A DNA stretch of 64,000 nucleotides from JAKOUY01 sp037045185 (GTDB lineage Bacteria; Actinomycetota; Acidimicrobiia; Acidimicrobiales; Ilumatobacteraceae), in contig JBAOHQ010000010.1 of NCBI GenBank assembly GCA_037045185.1, positions 147,038 through 211,037 on the forward strand, written 5' to 3'. Under the pieces are notes generated by a model. That model was not told the origin of the DNA. It worked only from the letters and a program-made list of their open reading frames with translations, and did no database searches. Positions 53,601-61,903 of this stretch are shown here, one piece after another (position 1 is the stretch's first letter; each line of letters begins with the position of its first letter). Position numbers and translations under genes: made by a program.

Positions 53601-56600
53601 TCAGCGGAAGTCCCTGGATCCGGCCGTTGCCGCAACGGTGAGGGGTGACAGGCGTTCGGCGATGATGTTGATCACGCCCTCGGCGCGTTCCAGGCGCCCG
53701 TGGACCAGGAGGGCCGGGGCGTTGCGGGCCACCGTGGCGTAGCGGGTCCAGCAGCCCTTGGAGACCACCACGTTCATCAGGCCGGTCTCGTCCTCGAGGT
53801 TGATGAACGTGGTACCACCTGCCGTCATTGGTCGTTGGCGATGGGTGACCACCCCACCCACCAGCACCTTGGAGCCGGGTCGCTGGTCCCACAGGCCCGC
53901 GGCGGTGACCACACCACGGCGGTCGAGGTCGGCACGCAGGAACTCGGTGGGGTGCCCCGTGGCCGACACACCGGTGGCCCACAGGTCGGCAACGGTGACC
54001 TCCAGTGGCTCCATCCCCGGCAGCGTGGGGGCCCGGTCGCCCACCACGATGCCCTCCAAGCGGTCCGGCCGGGCCTGGGCTGCGGCACCCGCCGCCCACA
54101 CGCCGCGGCGTCGGTCCAGCGCCAGGCAGTCCTCGAAGGCGCCGGCGGTGGCCATCGCCTCCAGGTGCTGGGTCTGCAGCGCTGGCACGGTTCGCACCAG
54201 GTGCTCCAGCGAGTGGTACGGCCTGCCGGCTTCGATCTCGGCCGCCACCTCGGTGCCGATGCCGCGCACGGCGCCGATCCCCAGCCGCACCGCCACCCCA
54301 CCCACCGACTCGGCGCACGGCTCCAGCCCGGCCACCGCCAGGGAGGCGTTGAGGTCCGGGCCACGCACCACCACACCGTGACGGCGGGCGTCCTGGCACA
54401 GCGAGTGCGGACTCCAGAACCCCATCGGCTGGGCGTTCAGCAGCGCCGCGCAGAACGCCGCCGGCTCGTGGAACTTGATCCACGCCGAGGCGTACACCAG
54501 ATAGCTGAACGACACGCTGTGCGACTCGGGGAACCCGTAGTTGGCGAAGGCCGACATCTTGACGAAGATCTCCTCGGCCACCTCGCCGGTGATCCCCCGC
54601 TCGGCCATCCCGGCGAACAGCCGCTCCTTCAGCCGCTCCATGCGCGCCCGGCTGCGCTTGGATCCCATCGCCTGGCGCAACTCGTCGCTCTCGGCCGGGG
54701 TGAACCCGGCCACGTCGATGGCCATCTGCATCAACTGCTCCTGGAACAGGGGCACGCCGAGGGTCTTGCCCAGGCTGTTCTCCAGCAGCGGATGTAGATA
54801 GGTCACGGGCTCCTGGCCGTTGCGCCGGCGGATGTAGGGGTGCACCGACCCGCCCTGGATGGGGCCCGGGCGGATCAGCGCCACCTCCACCACCAGGTCG
54901 TAGAAGCGCCGCGGCTTGAGCCGGGGCAGGGTGGCCATCTGCGCCCGGCTCTCGATCTGGAACACGCCAACGGTGTCGGCCCGGCAGAGCATGGCGTACA
55001 CGTCGTCCTCCTGGGGGATGGTGGCCAGGTCCACCTCGTAGCCGCGGTGCTCGCGGATCAGGTCGACGGCGTAGTGCAGCGCCGACAGCATCCCCAGGCC
55101 GAGCAGGTCGAACTTCACCAGACCGGCCGCGGCACAGTCGTCCTTGTCCCACTGCAGCACGCTGCGTTGGTCCATCCGGCCCCACTCCACCGGGCAGACC
55201 TCGATCACCGGGCGGTCACAGATCACCATCCCGCCGGAGTGGATGCCGAGGTGGCGCGGCGCGTCCTCGACCTCGGCCGCCAGGGCCAGCACGGTGTCGG
55301 GGATCCGGTTGGGGTCATCACTACCCGCCGCCAGGACGGCGTTGGTGGCCACCGTGCCCCACCCGTCGAGCTGCTTGCTCCAGGCATCCTGCTGGCCGGG
55401 CGAATAGCCGAGCGCCTTGGCCATGTCACGCACGCTGGAGCGGGCCCGGTAGGTGATCACGTTGGCCACCTGGGCGGTGTGGTGGCGGCCGTAGCGCTGG
55501 TACACGTACTGGATGACCTCCTCCCGGCGGTCGCTCTCGATGTCGATGTCGATGTCGGGCGGGCCGTCACGCTCCGGTGACAGGAACCGCTCGAACAGCA
55601 GCCCGAGGGACACGGCGTCGGCCTTGGTGACCCCGAGGGCGTAACACACCGCGCTGTTCGCCGCGCTGCCCCGGCCCTGGCAGTAGATGTTCGCCCGGTT
55701 GCAGAACTCGACCAGGTCCCAGACCACCAGGAAGTAGCCGGCGAAGCCGAGGGCCTCGATGACGGCGAGTTCGTGATCGATGGTGCGCCATGCCCTGGCC
55801 CGCAAGGAGAGGTCCTCATCGGGTCCCGGACGCTCGCCATAGCGGTGCCTGGCGCCAGCGTCGACCAGCCGGCGAAGGTACTGCATCTCGGTGAGTGGCG
55901 TGCCGCCCGGCCCGGCGGGGCACGGGTAGGGCGGCAGGTTGGGGGCCACCAGCGACAGGTCGAACGCCGCCGAGCGGCCCACCTCGGCCGCCAGTTCCAC
56001 CACGCCGGGGTAGCGCAGGAAGCGCCGGGCCTGCTCGGCGCCGCTGCGCAGGTGGGCCCCGGCGCCGGCCGGCAGCCACGGGTCCAAGTCGTCCAGGCTG
56101 CGCCGGGCGCGCACCGCGGCCACCGCGGTGGCCAGGCGGCGCTGCGCCGGTGTGGCGTAGTGCACGTTGTTGGTGGCAACGCAGCCCACGTCGTGGCGGG
56201 CGGCCAGTTCGGCCAGGGCGTCATTGCGCACGCTGTCGAGCGGGTCGCCGTGATCCCACAGCTCCACCAGCACCCGGTCCCGGCCGAAGGCCTCGATGAG
56301 CTGGCGCAACTGGCGGCCGGCGGCGGCCGGGCCCTCGTTGACCAGTGCCGCCGGCACCGCCCCCTTGCGGCACCCGCTCAGCACCCAGACGTGGCCAGCC
56401 AGGGTCTCGGCCAGATCGTCGAAGGCGAACTGTGGCGCGCCCTTCTCCCCCGCCAGATGCCCGATGCTGAGCGCCCGGGCCAGGCGGGAGTAGCCGGTTG
56501 GCCCGTCGGCCAGCACCAGGAGGTGCTCACCGTGGGGGTCGGGAGCATGGCTGTCGGGCACGGCGCCGGTTGCCACCTGGCGCTCGGTGGCCGCCTCGTC

Positions 56601-57038
56601 TCGACCCACCCGGCCGTAGCTGGGGCCGAGGGCGAGGGTGATCTCGGCCCCGAACGCCGTCGGTAGGTTGACCGCCCGGGCGGCCTCGGCGAAGCGGACG
56701 ATGCCGTACAGCCCGTTGTGGTCGGTGATTGCCAGGGCGTCGAGCCCCAACCGGGCGGCCTCCTCGGCCAACTGCTCGGGGTGCGAGGCGCCGTCGAGGA
56801 ACGAGAAGTTGCTGTGGCAGTGCAGTTCGGCATACGGCGCCTGCGGGCTGTCCGGGCGCAGCAGCGGGCGGGTCTGTTCGAGCTGGGCCGGCTCGAACGG
56901 CTGGCGCTTGCGGCCCCACGCCGGCCCGTCACCCCCGGCGTTCCACGACGGTGAGCCGGGAGCGCGCCCGTCCTTGCCCCGCCCCGAGAGGTTCCGTTCG
57001 AGCTCCGACCAGGGCATGGCCGGGTTGTTGAATCCCAT
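53601..57038 (-). CDS. dnaE2: Error-prone DNA polymerase III alpha subunit
   Basis: 1145-aa C-family polymerase of the DnaE2/ImuC type used for SOS-induced translesion synthesis. The PHP domain is at the start (YAELHCHSNFSFLDGASHPE, ALAITDHNGLYG). The palm follows, with GRGSAANSAVCYALGVT and the catalytic acids in PDIDIDIESDRR; then come the fingers and helix-hairpin-helix region (RIGIGAVRGIGTEVAAEI), and an OB-fold near the end (KVLVGGVVTHRQRPMTAGGT). ATG 57038. It sits downstream of a consensus SOS box; its partners imuA' and imuB are 5-6 kb away in the same orientation rather than adjacent. Confidence 0.95.
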   Translation of the reverse strand: MGFNNPAMPWSELERNLSGRGKDGRAPGSPSWNAGGDGPAWGRKRQPFEPAQLEQTRPLLRPDSPQAPYAELHCHSNFSFLDGASHPEQLAEEAARLGLDALAITDHNGLYGIVRFAEAARAVNLPTAFGAEITLALGPSYGRVGRDEAATERQVATGAVPDSHAPDPHGEHLLVLADGPTGYSRLARALSIGHLAGEKGAPQFAFDDLAETLAGHVWVLSGCRKGAVPAALVNEGPAAAGRQLRQLIEAFGRDRVLVELWDHGDPLDSVRNDALAELAARHDVGCVATNNVHYATPAQRRLATAVAAVRARRSLDDLDPWLPAGAGAHLRSGAEQARRFLRYPGVVELAAEVGRSAAFDLSLVAPNLPPYPCPAGPGGTPLTEMQYLRRLVDAGARHRYGERPGPDEDLSLRARAWRTIDHELAVIEALGFAGYFLVVWDLVEFCNRANIYCQGRGSAANSAVCYALGVTKADAVSLGLLFERFLSPERDGPPDIDIDIESDRREEVIQYVYQRYGRHHTAQVANVITYRARSSVRDMAKALGYSPGQQDAWSKQLDGWGTVATNAVLAAGSDDPNRIPDTVLALAAEVEDAPRHLGIHSGGMVICDRPVIEVCPVEWGRMDQRSVLQWDKDDCAAAGLVKFDLLGLGMLSALHYAVDLIREHRGYEVDLATIPQEDDVYAMLCRADTVGVFQIESRAQMATLPRLKPRRFYDLVVEVALIRPGPIQGGSVHPYIRRRNGQEPVTYLHPLLENSLGKTLGVPLFQEQLMQMAIDVAGFTPAESDELRQAMGSKRSRARMERLKERLFAGMAERGITGEVAEEIFVKMSAFANYGFPESHSVSFSYLVYASAWIKFHEPAAFCAALLNAQPMGFWSPHSLCQDARRHGVVVRGPDLNASLAVAGLEPCAESVGGVAVRLGIGAVRGIGTEVAAEIEAGRPYHSLEHLVRTVPALQTQHLEAMATAGAFEDCLALDRRRGVWAAGAAAQARPDRLEGIVVGDRAPTLPGMEPLEVTVADLWATGVSATGHPTEFLRADLDRRGVVTAAGLWDQRPGSKVLVGGVVTHRQRPMTAGGTTFINLEDETGLMNVVVSKGCWTRYATVARNAPALLVHGRLERAEGVINIIAERLSPLTVAATAGSRDFR

Positions 57039-57050
57039 ACCGAGCCAACC

Positions 57051-57056
57051 ACTCTA
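57051..57056 (-). promoter_or_regulatory. -10 hexamer TAGAGT of dnaE2
   Basis: TAGAGT on the minus strand lies 12 nt before ATG 57038 and directly abuts the SOS box, so LexA would block it. Confidence 0.5.
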
Positions 57057-57072
57057 TCGAACATCTGTTCGC
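57057..57072. promoter_or_regulatory. LexA (SOS) box upstream of dnaE2
   Basis: TCGAACATCTGTTCGC contains GAAC-N4-GTTC, the actinobacterial/Gram-positive LexA site, immediately upstream of the dnaE2 -10. It predicts DNA-damage induction of dnaE2. Confidence 0.85.
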
Positions 57073-57097
57073 TCCCGCCACGGGGCTCCCCCCAACC

Positions 57098-57152
57098 TGT
57101 CCGTTCATGTCACCTCATGAACGGACAGTTCGTTCATGAGGTGACATGAACG
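57098..57152. terminator. Nested inverted repeats between the AAA-M41 gene and dnaE2
   Basis: Arms 57102-57122 and 57132-57152 are perfect 21-bp inverted copies with a 9-nt loop. A competing 13-bp pair joins 57098-57110 with 57115-57127. The two folds exclude each other. As the AAA-M41 transcript runs leftwards through it, it may be a terminator; it could also affect dnaE2 control. Confidence 0.6.
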
Positions 57153-57158
57153 AGCCGG

Positions 57159-57241
57159 CAGGGTGGGGGGTGGGGGGTGGGGTCGGGCGAGGCCGGGGGG
57201 TGGGGGGTGGGGCGAGGTGGGGTGGGGCGAGGCCCGGGGGG
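57159..57241 (+). repeat. G-rich low-complexity tract
   Basis: About 80 bp of GGGGTGGGG-type runs on the plus strand, with many runs of four or more G, ends at the stop of the AAA-M41 gene (57243). It could form G-quadruplexes and is a likely site of sequencing error. Confidence 0.8.
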
Positions 57242-57242
57242 G

Positions 57243-59105
57243 TTAGCTGCGGTTGAGTTCTTGGCGGTAGCCGGGGATCCACTGGAAGCCCTCCTGGCGG
57301 ACCACCGCGTCCACGCCGTGGCGGGCCATGCACGCCGCCACCGCATCGGAGGGCAGTGACCCCTCGGCCGCCAGGCGGCTGGCCAGGTCCACCAGCAGAC
57401 CACCGTGCTGGCTGAGCAGGTGCACCGTCTCGGCCACCAGGCGGGTCATCATCTTTTCGATGTCCGGCTCCGGCACGCTGCGATCCATCGCGTAGACGAG
57501 TTCCAGCATGTAGTTGGCCTGGAACTCACGGTCGAAGCCGTAGCGGCGGACGAAGTCGATCAACAACTCGGTGGCCCGCTCGCGATCGGCGTTGCGCCCG
57601 ATCGACGCCCAGCCGCTGCCGTACACCTGCTCCTCGGCCAGGCCGCCCGCCAGCAGGACCTTGACCTGATCCAGCATCGATTCGGCGGTGTCGTAGATCT
57701 GGTGCGGGAAGGTGAACCCGCCCACGTAGGTGGCCGCGACGCGCGCCGTGAGCTGCAACGGGGCCAGGCCGAACAGGACGCCGTAGGCCACGGCATGGCC
57801 GGCTTCGTGGACGGCCACGTTGGCCACCTTGTCCACCAACGTGCCATCGCGAATCTTGTCGATCCGCCCGGTGTACGGCAGGCGACTGACGGTCTCGCCC
57901 ACGGTGCCGATCAGCTCGCGCCGATCCGAGTCGTAGTCGATGGTGACGCGCTGCTCGTCGTCCATCACGGCCCGGAAGATCAGCTTGGCGAGATTGGTCT
58001 CGAGGATGTCGATCACGCTGGAGAACACCGGGCGCACGCCCTGCACCGGGAACACACCGTTGCGGTAGATCAGCTCGGCAACGGCATCACCCACCGACAC
58101 CGTCACGCCCGTCGTCCGCTGCGTGGAGTCGATCACGCGCCCGATCTCCCGGCGGATGAGTACCTCGAAGTCGCAGCGGCGCAAGCTGCTGTAGATCAGG
58201 TGGATGTTGCCGAAGCGGGCCACCTGCTCGGGCTTGAACCGGCGCACCAGCGCCCGCTTGATGTCGACGACGGTGATCTTGTCGGTGAAGGCGGCGAAGA
58301 TGTCGGCGTCGATGTCGGCCTCGGCGCCGGCGGTGGCCATCGTGAACGCCTCGTCGAGGTTGCCGCTGATGACGATCAGGCAGCGTGAGCAGTCGATCGG
58401 TTCGTAGATCCGCTTCGTCCGGCGGACGTTCTTCATCAGCTCCACCGCCTGGGCGTAGGTCAGCTGGGTGAGCTCCTCCAACTCGCCGGGGATCCCGTAC
58501 TGGCGCTTGAGCTGCTGGCCCTCCCAGACGCCGATGGTGTCGTCCACCACCGTCTCGCCCTCGGCCCGGCGCCGCTCGACGGCTGCCTGGTTCTGGTACA
58601 GCGAGGCCATCAGGTACTCGACATCGGGACTCTCCCGCCGGGACAGCCGGCCGTCGCTGAGCAGCTCCCAGAAGTCGCTGAACTTCGTGTTGGTCACCGG
58701 GGAGCCATCAGGGTTCAGCGTGTTGAACCGCTGGATCTCGTCGAACAACAGCAGGGTGGGTTCGCCGCTCAGGGCGCCCGAGTCACTGAGCCGTGACGCC
58801 ACCGAGCTGTGCCAGGTGGTGGTGTCGCCGTTGGACATCTCGATCTCGACGAAGTGCTCCTGGATATCGAGGATGCTCACCAGGCGGCGCACCAGGTCGG
58901 TCTTGCCCACCCCAGTCATGCCCCACAGGTTGACGATCACCGGACGGCTCAACACTTCGGGCATCAGGTACCACACGGCGATCGAGTCGCACAGCTCGTC
59001 GATCATCCGGTCGATGCCCACGAAGTAGGCCTTCAGGCCGGCGCGCGCCGAGTCCAGCCGGGCCTGACGTTCGGCGAGTCGTTGACGGTCGATCTGCAAC
59101 ACCAT
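57243..59105 (-). CDS. Soluble AAA+ ATPase fused to M41-type zinc peptidase
   Basis: 620 aa from ATG 59105, with no transmembrane segment. The N-terminal AAA+ module has Walker A GMTGVGKT (62-69), Walker B LLLFDEI (118-124) and a ClpB-D2-like small domain (YRNGVFPVQGVRPVFSSVI). The C-terminal half resembles the FtsH peptidase: HEAGHAV (433-439) with zinc His pair and catalytic Glu, GGFTFPHQ, LLAGGLAEEQVYG, and NADRERATELLIDFVRRYG, whose Asp matches the third FtsH zinc ligand. FtsH itself has two N-terminal transmembrane helices and its own AAA type; this combination is different and suggests a cytosolic ATP-dependent protease. TTG 59117 is an alternative start. Confidence 0.85.
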   Translation of the reverse strand: MVLQIDRQRLAERQARLDSARAGLKAYFVGIDRMIDELCDSIAVWYLMPEVLSRPVIVNLWGMTGVGKTDLVRRLVSILDIQEHFVEIEMSNGDTTTWHSSVASRLSDSGALSGEPTLLLFDEIQRFNTLNPDGSPVTNTKFSDFWELLSDGRLSRRESPDVEYLMASLYQNQAAVERRRAEGETVVDDTIGVWEGQQLKRQYGIPGELEELTQLTYAQAVELMKNVRRTKRIYEPIDCSRCLIVISGNLDEAFTMATAGAEADIDADIFAAFTDKITVVDIKRALVRRFKPEQVARFGNIHLIYSSLRRCDFEVLIRREIGRVIDSTQRTTGVTVSVGDAVAELIYRNGVFPVQGVRPVFSSVIDILETNLAKLIFRAVMDDEQRVTIDYDSDRRELIGTVGETVSRLPYTGRIDKIRDGTLVDKVANVAVHEAGHAVAYGVLFGLAPLQLTARVAATYVGGFTFPHQIYDTAESMLDQVKVLLAGGLAEEQVYGSGWASIGRNADRERATELLIDFVRRYGFDREFQANYMLELVYAMDRSVPEPDIEKMMTRLVAETVHLLSQHGGLLVDLASRLAAEGSLPSDAVAACMARHGVDAVVRQEGFQWIPGYRQELNRS

Positions 59106-59179
59106 CGGGACAGTCAACCATGCGCCGTGATGGGCCGGTTCCGGCTACCACGTCGCCGACTCCTGCCGACCCAGCCGGG

Positions 59180-59185
59180 TAGCGT
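59180..59185 (+). promoter_or_regulatory. -10 hexamer TAGCGT upstream of LLM oxidoreductase
   Basis: TAGCGT is followed by 7 nt and ATG 59193. Confidence 0.6.
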
Positions 59186-59192
59186 CCGGTTC

Positions 59193-60083
59193 ATGGGCGC
59201 CGTGACGTCTCCTCGTGTCGGGCTGTGCATCCTGCCCGAGTTCCGCTGGACCGAGGCCGCGCCGAAATGGCGCGCCGCCGAGGAGTACGGCTTCCACCAT
59301 GCCTGGACCTACGACCACCTCGGCTGGCGGAGCCTGGTGGACGGCCCGTGGTTCGACGCCGTCCCCACGCTCGCCGCGGCGGCCACGGTGACCGAGCGGA
59401 TCCCCCTCGGGTTCTTCGTCGCCTCGCCCAACTTCCGCCACCCCGTTCCCTTCGCCCGCCAGCTCCTGGCGCTCGACGACATCTCCGGTGGGCGGCTGCT
59501 GCTGGGCGTCGGCGCCGGTGGGGGCGGCGGCTACGACGATCAGGTCATGGGTCAGGCCGAGGTCTCCCCGGGCCAGCGGGTGCAGCGGTTTGCCGAGTTC
59601 GTCGAGTTGACCGACGCACTGCTGCGCAACGAGCGCACCACCTACGCCGGGCACTGGTATCAGGCCCTCGAGGCCCGCAGCGCGCCCGGCCCGGTGCAGG
59701 CGCCCCGGCCGCCGCTGCTGGTGGCCGCCAACCGGCCCAGGGCGATGGCCGTTGCCGCCCGGTTGGGTGACGGCTGGGTCACCACCGGGACCGCTGCCGA
59801 CGACGTCGAACGATGGTGGGCCGACGTGGCGGCGATGAGCGACCGGTTTGCCGAAGCGGAAGCCGCGGCCGGCCGGCACGGGATGCAGCGGCACCTCAAC
59901 CTGGACGCCGCCCCGCGGTTCTCGCTGGCGTCGATCGAGACCTACCGGGATGCCGTCGGGCGAGCCGGCCAATTGGGGTTCACCGACGTGATCGTCCACT
60001 GGCCCAGGTCATCGGGCGTGTACGCCGGTGACCCGGCCGTGCTCGACGAGGTGGCCGCCGATCTGGCCGGGCCACCCCGGTAG
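59193..60083 (+). CDS. LLM class F420-dependent oxidoreductase
   Basis: 296-aa luciferase-like monooxygenase-fold enzyme. GLCILPEFRWTEAAPKWRAAEEYGFHHAWTYDH is the typical first strand-helix pair; LGFFVASPNFRHPVPFARQLLALDDISGGRLLLGVGAG is the family hallmark, and PPLLVAANRPRAMAVAARLGDGW follows. In actinobacteria this group usually uses F420, which cofD at the start of the window helps make. The substrate is unknown. Confidence 0.88.
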   Translation: MGAVTSPRVGLCILPEFRWTEAAPKWRAAEEYGFHHAWTYDHLGWRSLVDGPWFDAVPTLAAAATVTERIPLGFFVASPNFRHPVPFARQLLALDDISGGRLLLGVGAGGGGGYDDQVMGQAEVSPGQRVQRFAEFVELTDALLRNERTTYAGHWYQALEARSAPGPVQAPRPPLLVAANRPRAMAVAARLGDGWVTTGTAADDVERWWADVAAMSDRFAEAEAAAGRHGMQRHLNLDAAPRFSLASIETYRDAVGRAGQLGFTDVIVHWPRSSGVYAGDPAVLDEVAADLAGPPR

Positions 60084-60086
60084 CGT
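60081..60086 (+). promoter_or_regulatory. -10 hexamer TAGCGT upstream of PIG-L gene
   Basis: TAGCGT overlaps the LLM stop codon (TAG) and is followed by 6 nt and ATG 60093, so the PIG-L gene has its own leaderless promoter. Confidence 0.6.
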
Positions 60087-60092
60087 CAGCCC

Positions 60093-60836
60093 ATGAGCAC
60101 ACCTCCCCCGCTGGCGCCCGTGGACGAATCGTGGGACCGGGCCCTCGCCGTGGTCGCCCATCCCGACGACATGGAGTTCGGCGCCGCGGCCGCCGTGGCC
60201 CGCTGGACCGCTCAGGGCAAGACGGTGGTCTATTGCATGGTCACCAGTGGCGAAGCGGGCATCGACTCGATGGACCCGGACCGCTGCCGCGAGGTGCGTG
60301 AGCGTGAGCAGGTCGACTCGGCGCGTGTGGTCGGCGTCGACGTGGTCGACTTCCTCGGCCTGCCCGACGGGGTCCTGGAGTACGGGGTGGGCCTGCGCCG
60401 GGCCATCTGCCTGGCGGTGCGCCGCCATCGGCCCGAGATCGTGATCACCAACAACTTCCACGACAACTGGGGCGGCCGCTCGTTGAACCAGGCGGACCAC
60501 ATCGCCGTCGGCCGGGCCACGCTGGACGCGGTGCGTGACGCCGGGAACCGGTGGATCTTCCACGACCAACTCGTGGACGGGCTGGCGCCGTGGGGCGGTG
60601 TCCGCCAGGTGTGGGCCAGCGGGTCGCCCGCAGCCGAACACGCCGCCGACACCACCGACACGTTCGATCTCGGTGTGCAGTCGTTGGTGGCCCACCAGGC
60701 CTACATCGACGGCCTCGGGTGGGCGCACTTCGATCCAGCGGCATTCCTCGCCGGCGGCTCACGCCCAGCCGGCGAGCGCCTCGGCACCACCCACGCCGCC
60801 ACCTTCGAGGTCTTCCCCATGGGGTGGGGCGACTAG
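60093..60836 (+). CDS. PIG-L family deacetylase
   Basis: 247-aa zinc-dependent N-deacetylase of the MshB/Mca/BshB family. ALAVVAHPDDMEFGAAAAVARW supplies the zinc His-Asp-Asp and catalytic Asp, VYCMVTSGEAG the substrate loop, VDFLGLPDG the next conserved block, and HIAVGRATLDAVRDAG the third zinc His. Substrates are N-acetylglucosaminyl compounds, such as mycothiol precursors or lipids; MshB or Mca identity cannot be decided. Confidence 0.9.
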   Translation: MSTPPPLAPVDESWDRALAVVAHPDDMEFGAAAAVARWTAQGKTVVYCMVTSGEAGIDSMDPDRCREVREREQVDSARVVGVDVVDFLGLPDGVLEYGVGLRRAICLAVRRHRPEIVITNNFHDNWGGRSLNQADHIAVGRATLDAVRDAGNRWIFHDQLVDGLAPWGGVRQVWASGSPAAEHAADTTDTFDLGVQSLVAHQAYIDGLGWAHFDPAAFLAGGSRPAGERLGTTHAATFEVFPMGWGD

Positions 60837-60867
60837 GCCGGGTTCCGCGCTGCGGCCGGGTTCCGGG

Positions 60868-61836
60868 CTACGGCCCGGGCCAGACGAGGCGGACGTCAGG
60901 CGAGCGCTCCTCGTTGCCGGCGCCGTCGGTCCGCTCTGCCTCGACGAACCCGTGGCGGGCGTAGAACCGCACGGCCGGTTCGTTGACCTGGAACGTCCAC
61001 AACTGCAACCCGGCGCCGCCGGCGCGCTGGCGGGCGATGTCGAGGAAGCGGTCACCCAGGCCGCGGCCCAGCCATGCCGGATCGACGTACAACTGCTCGA
61101 TCCAGCCGTGGTCCAGCACCATCAGCCCGGTGATCACCCCGTCGACCTCGGCCACCCACACGTCGCTGCGACCGATGACGTCGTCTGCCATCCACCGGCG
61201 GACCTCGCCGGGCGCGTGGACCACGGGCACGGTGGGCAGGGCGAAGGCCCGCGAGCGCAGGTAGACGTCGGCGCAGTCGGTGGCGTCGCTGCCGCGGACC
61301 TGGCGCACCGTGGCCGTGCCGGGCTGCAGGGCGCGCAGCGCGCCTTCCAGGCCGGGTTCGGCAACCGCGATGGCCCGGCGCCACGGGAACCAGGCCACCT
61401 CCTGGCTCTCGCCCTGAGGCGGCGCCGGCGCGCCCTCACCGGCATCGAGGTGGTAGCGCAGGTCGAGATGGGTGTGCCCACGCGGTCCGGGATGGACGTC
61501 GACGTGGGCGAGCGCCGCCGGTTCGCCCACGGGCTCGGCGGCCAGGCCGGTCTCCTCGGCCGTCTCCCGGCGCGCCGCGTCCCACGGCGCCTCGCCGGCG
61601 TCGATGTGCCCGCCGGGCTGCAGCCACAACCCCAGCCGCTTGTGCTTGTGCAGCAGCACCCCCCGCCGCCCGGTCACCAGCGCCGAGGCGGTGACGTGGA
61701 CCCGGTTGGCGGTCTCGCTGAACGGGTCGGCCAACCCGTCGAAGGCGGTGACGAACGCAGCGATGGAGTCCCGCTCACGGCCGTCGACCGGCCGCCGCCC
61801 GAGGACCGCCGATCGAATCTCGCTGCGCAGGTCCAC
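60868..61836 (-). CDS. Nudix hydrolase-GNAT acetyltransferase fusion
   Basis: 322 aa from GTG 61836. The N-terminal Nudix domain (about 45-170) has LWLQPGGHIDAGEAPWDAARRE followed by TAEETGL, completing the GX5EX7REUXEEXGU box. The C-terminal GNAT domain (about 175-320) has YVDPAWLGRGLGDRFLDIA as acetyl-CoA loop and NEPAVRFYARHGF. Both domains read in one frame. Such pairings exist in actinobacteria; substrates are unknown. Confidence 0.88.
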   Translation of the reverse strand: MDLRSEIRSAVLGRRPVDGRERDSIAAFVTAFDGLADPFSETANRVHVTASALVTGRRGVLLHKHKRLGLWLQPGGHIDAGEAPWDAARRETAEETGLAAEPVGEPAALAHVDVHPGPRGHTHLDLRYHLDAGEGAPAPPQGESQEVAWFPWRRAIAVAEPGLEGALRALQPGTATVRQVRGSDATDCADVYLRSRAFALPTVPVVHAPGEVRRWMADDVIGRSDVWVAEVDGVITGLMVLDHGWIEQLYVDPAWLGRGLGDRFLDIARQRAGGAGLQLWTFQVNEPAVRFYARHGFVEAERTDGAGNEERSPDVRLVWPGP

Positions 61837-61844
61837 GGCCAGCG

Positions 61845-61850
61845 AGGGTA
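61845..61850 (-). promoter_or_regulatory. -10 hexamer TACCCT upstream of Nudix-GNAT gene
   Basis: On the minus strand TACCCT is followed by 8 nt and GTG 61836. Confidence 0.5.
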
Positions 61851-61903
61851 CCGAGGCCGGGACGGGTCACCACCGACACCCGGATCGGCGGGCGCCCGGG
61901 CGG

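Noticed and set aside
57105..57152. Possible CRISPR repeat because palindromic units recur
   Set aside because: There is only one inverted-repeat pair, no regular spacers and no cas gene anywhere in the window.
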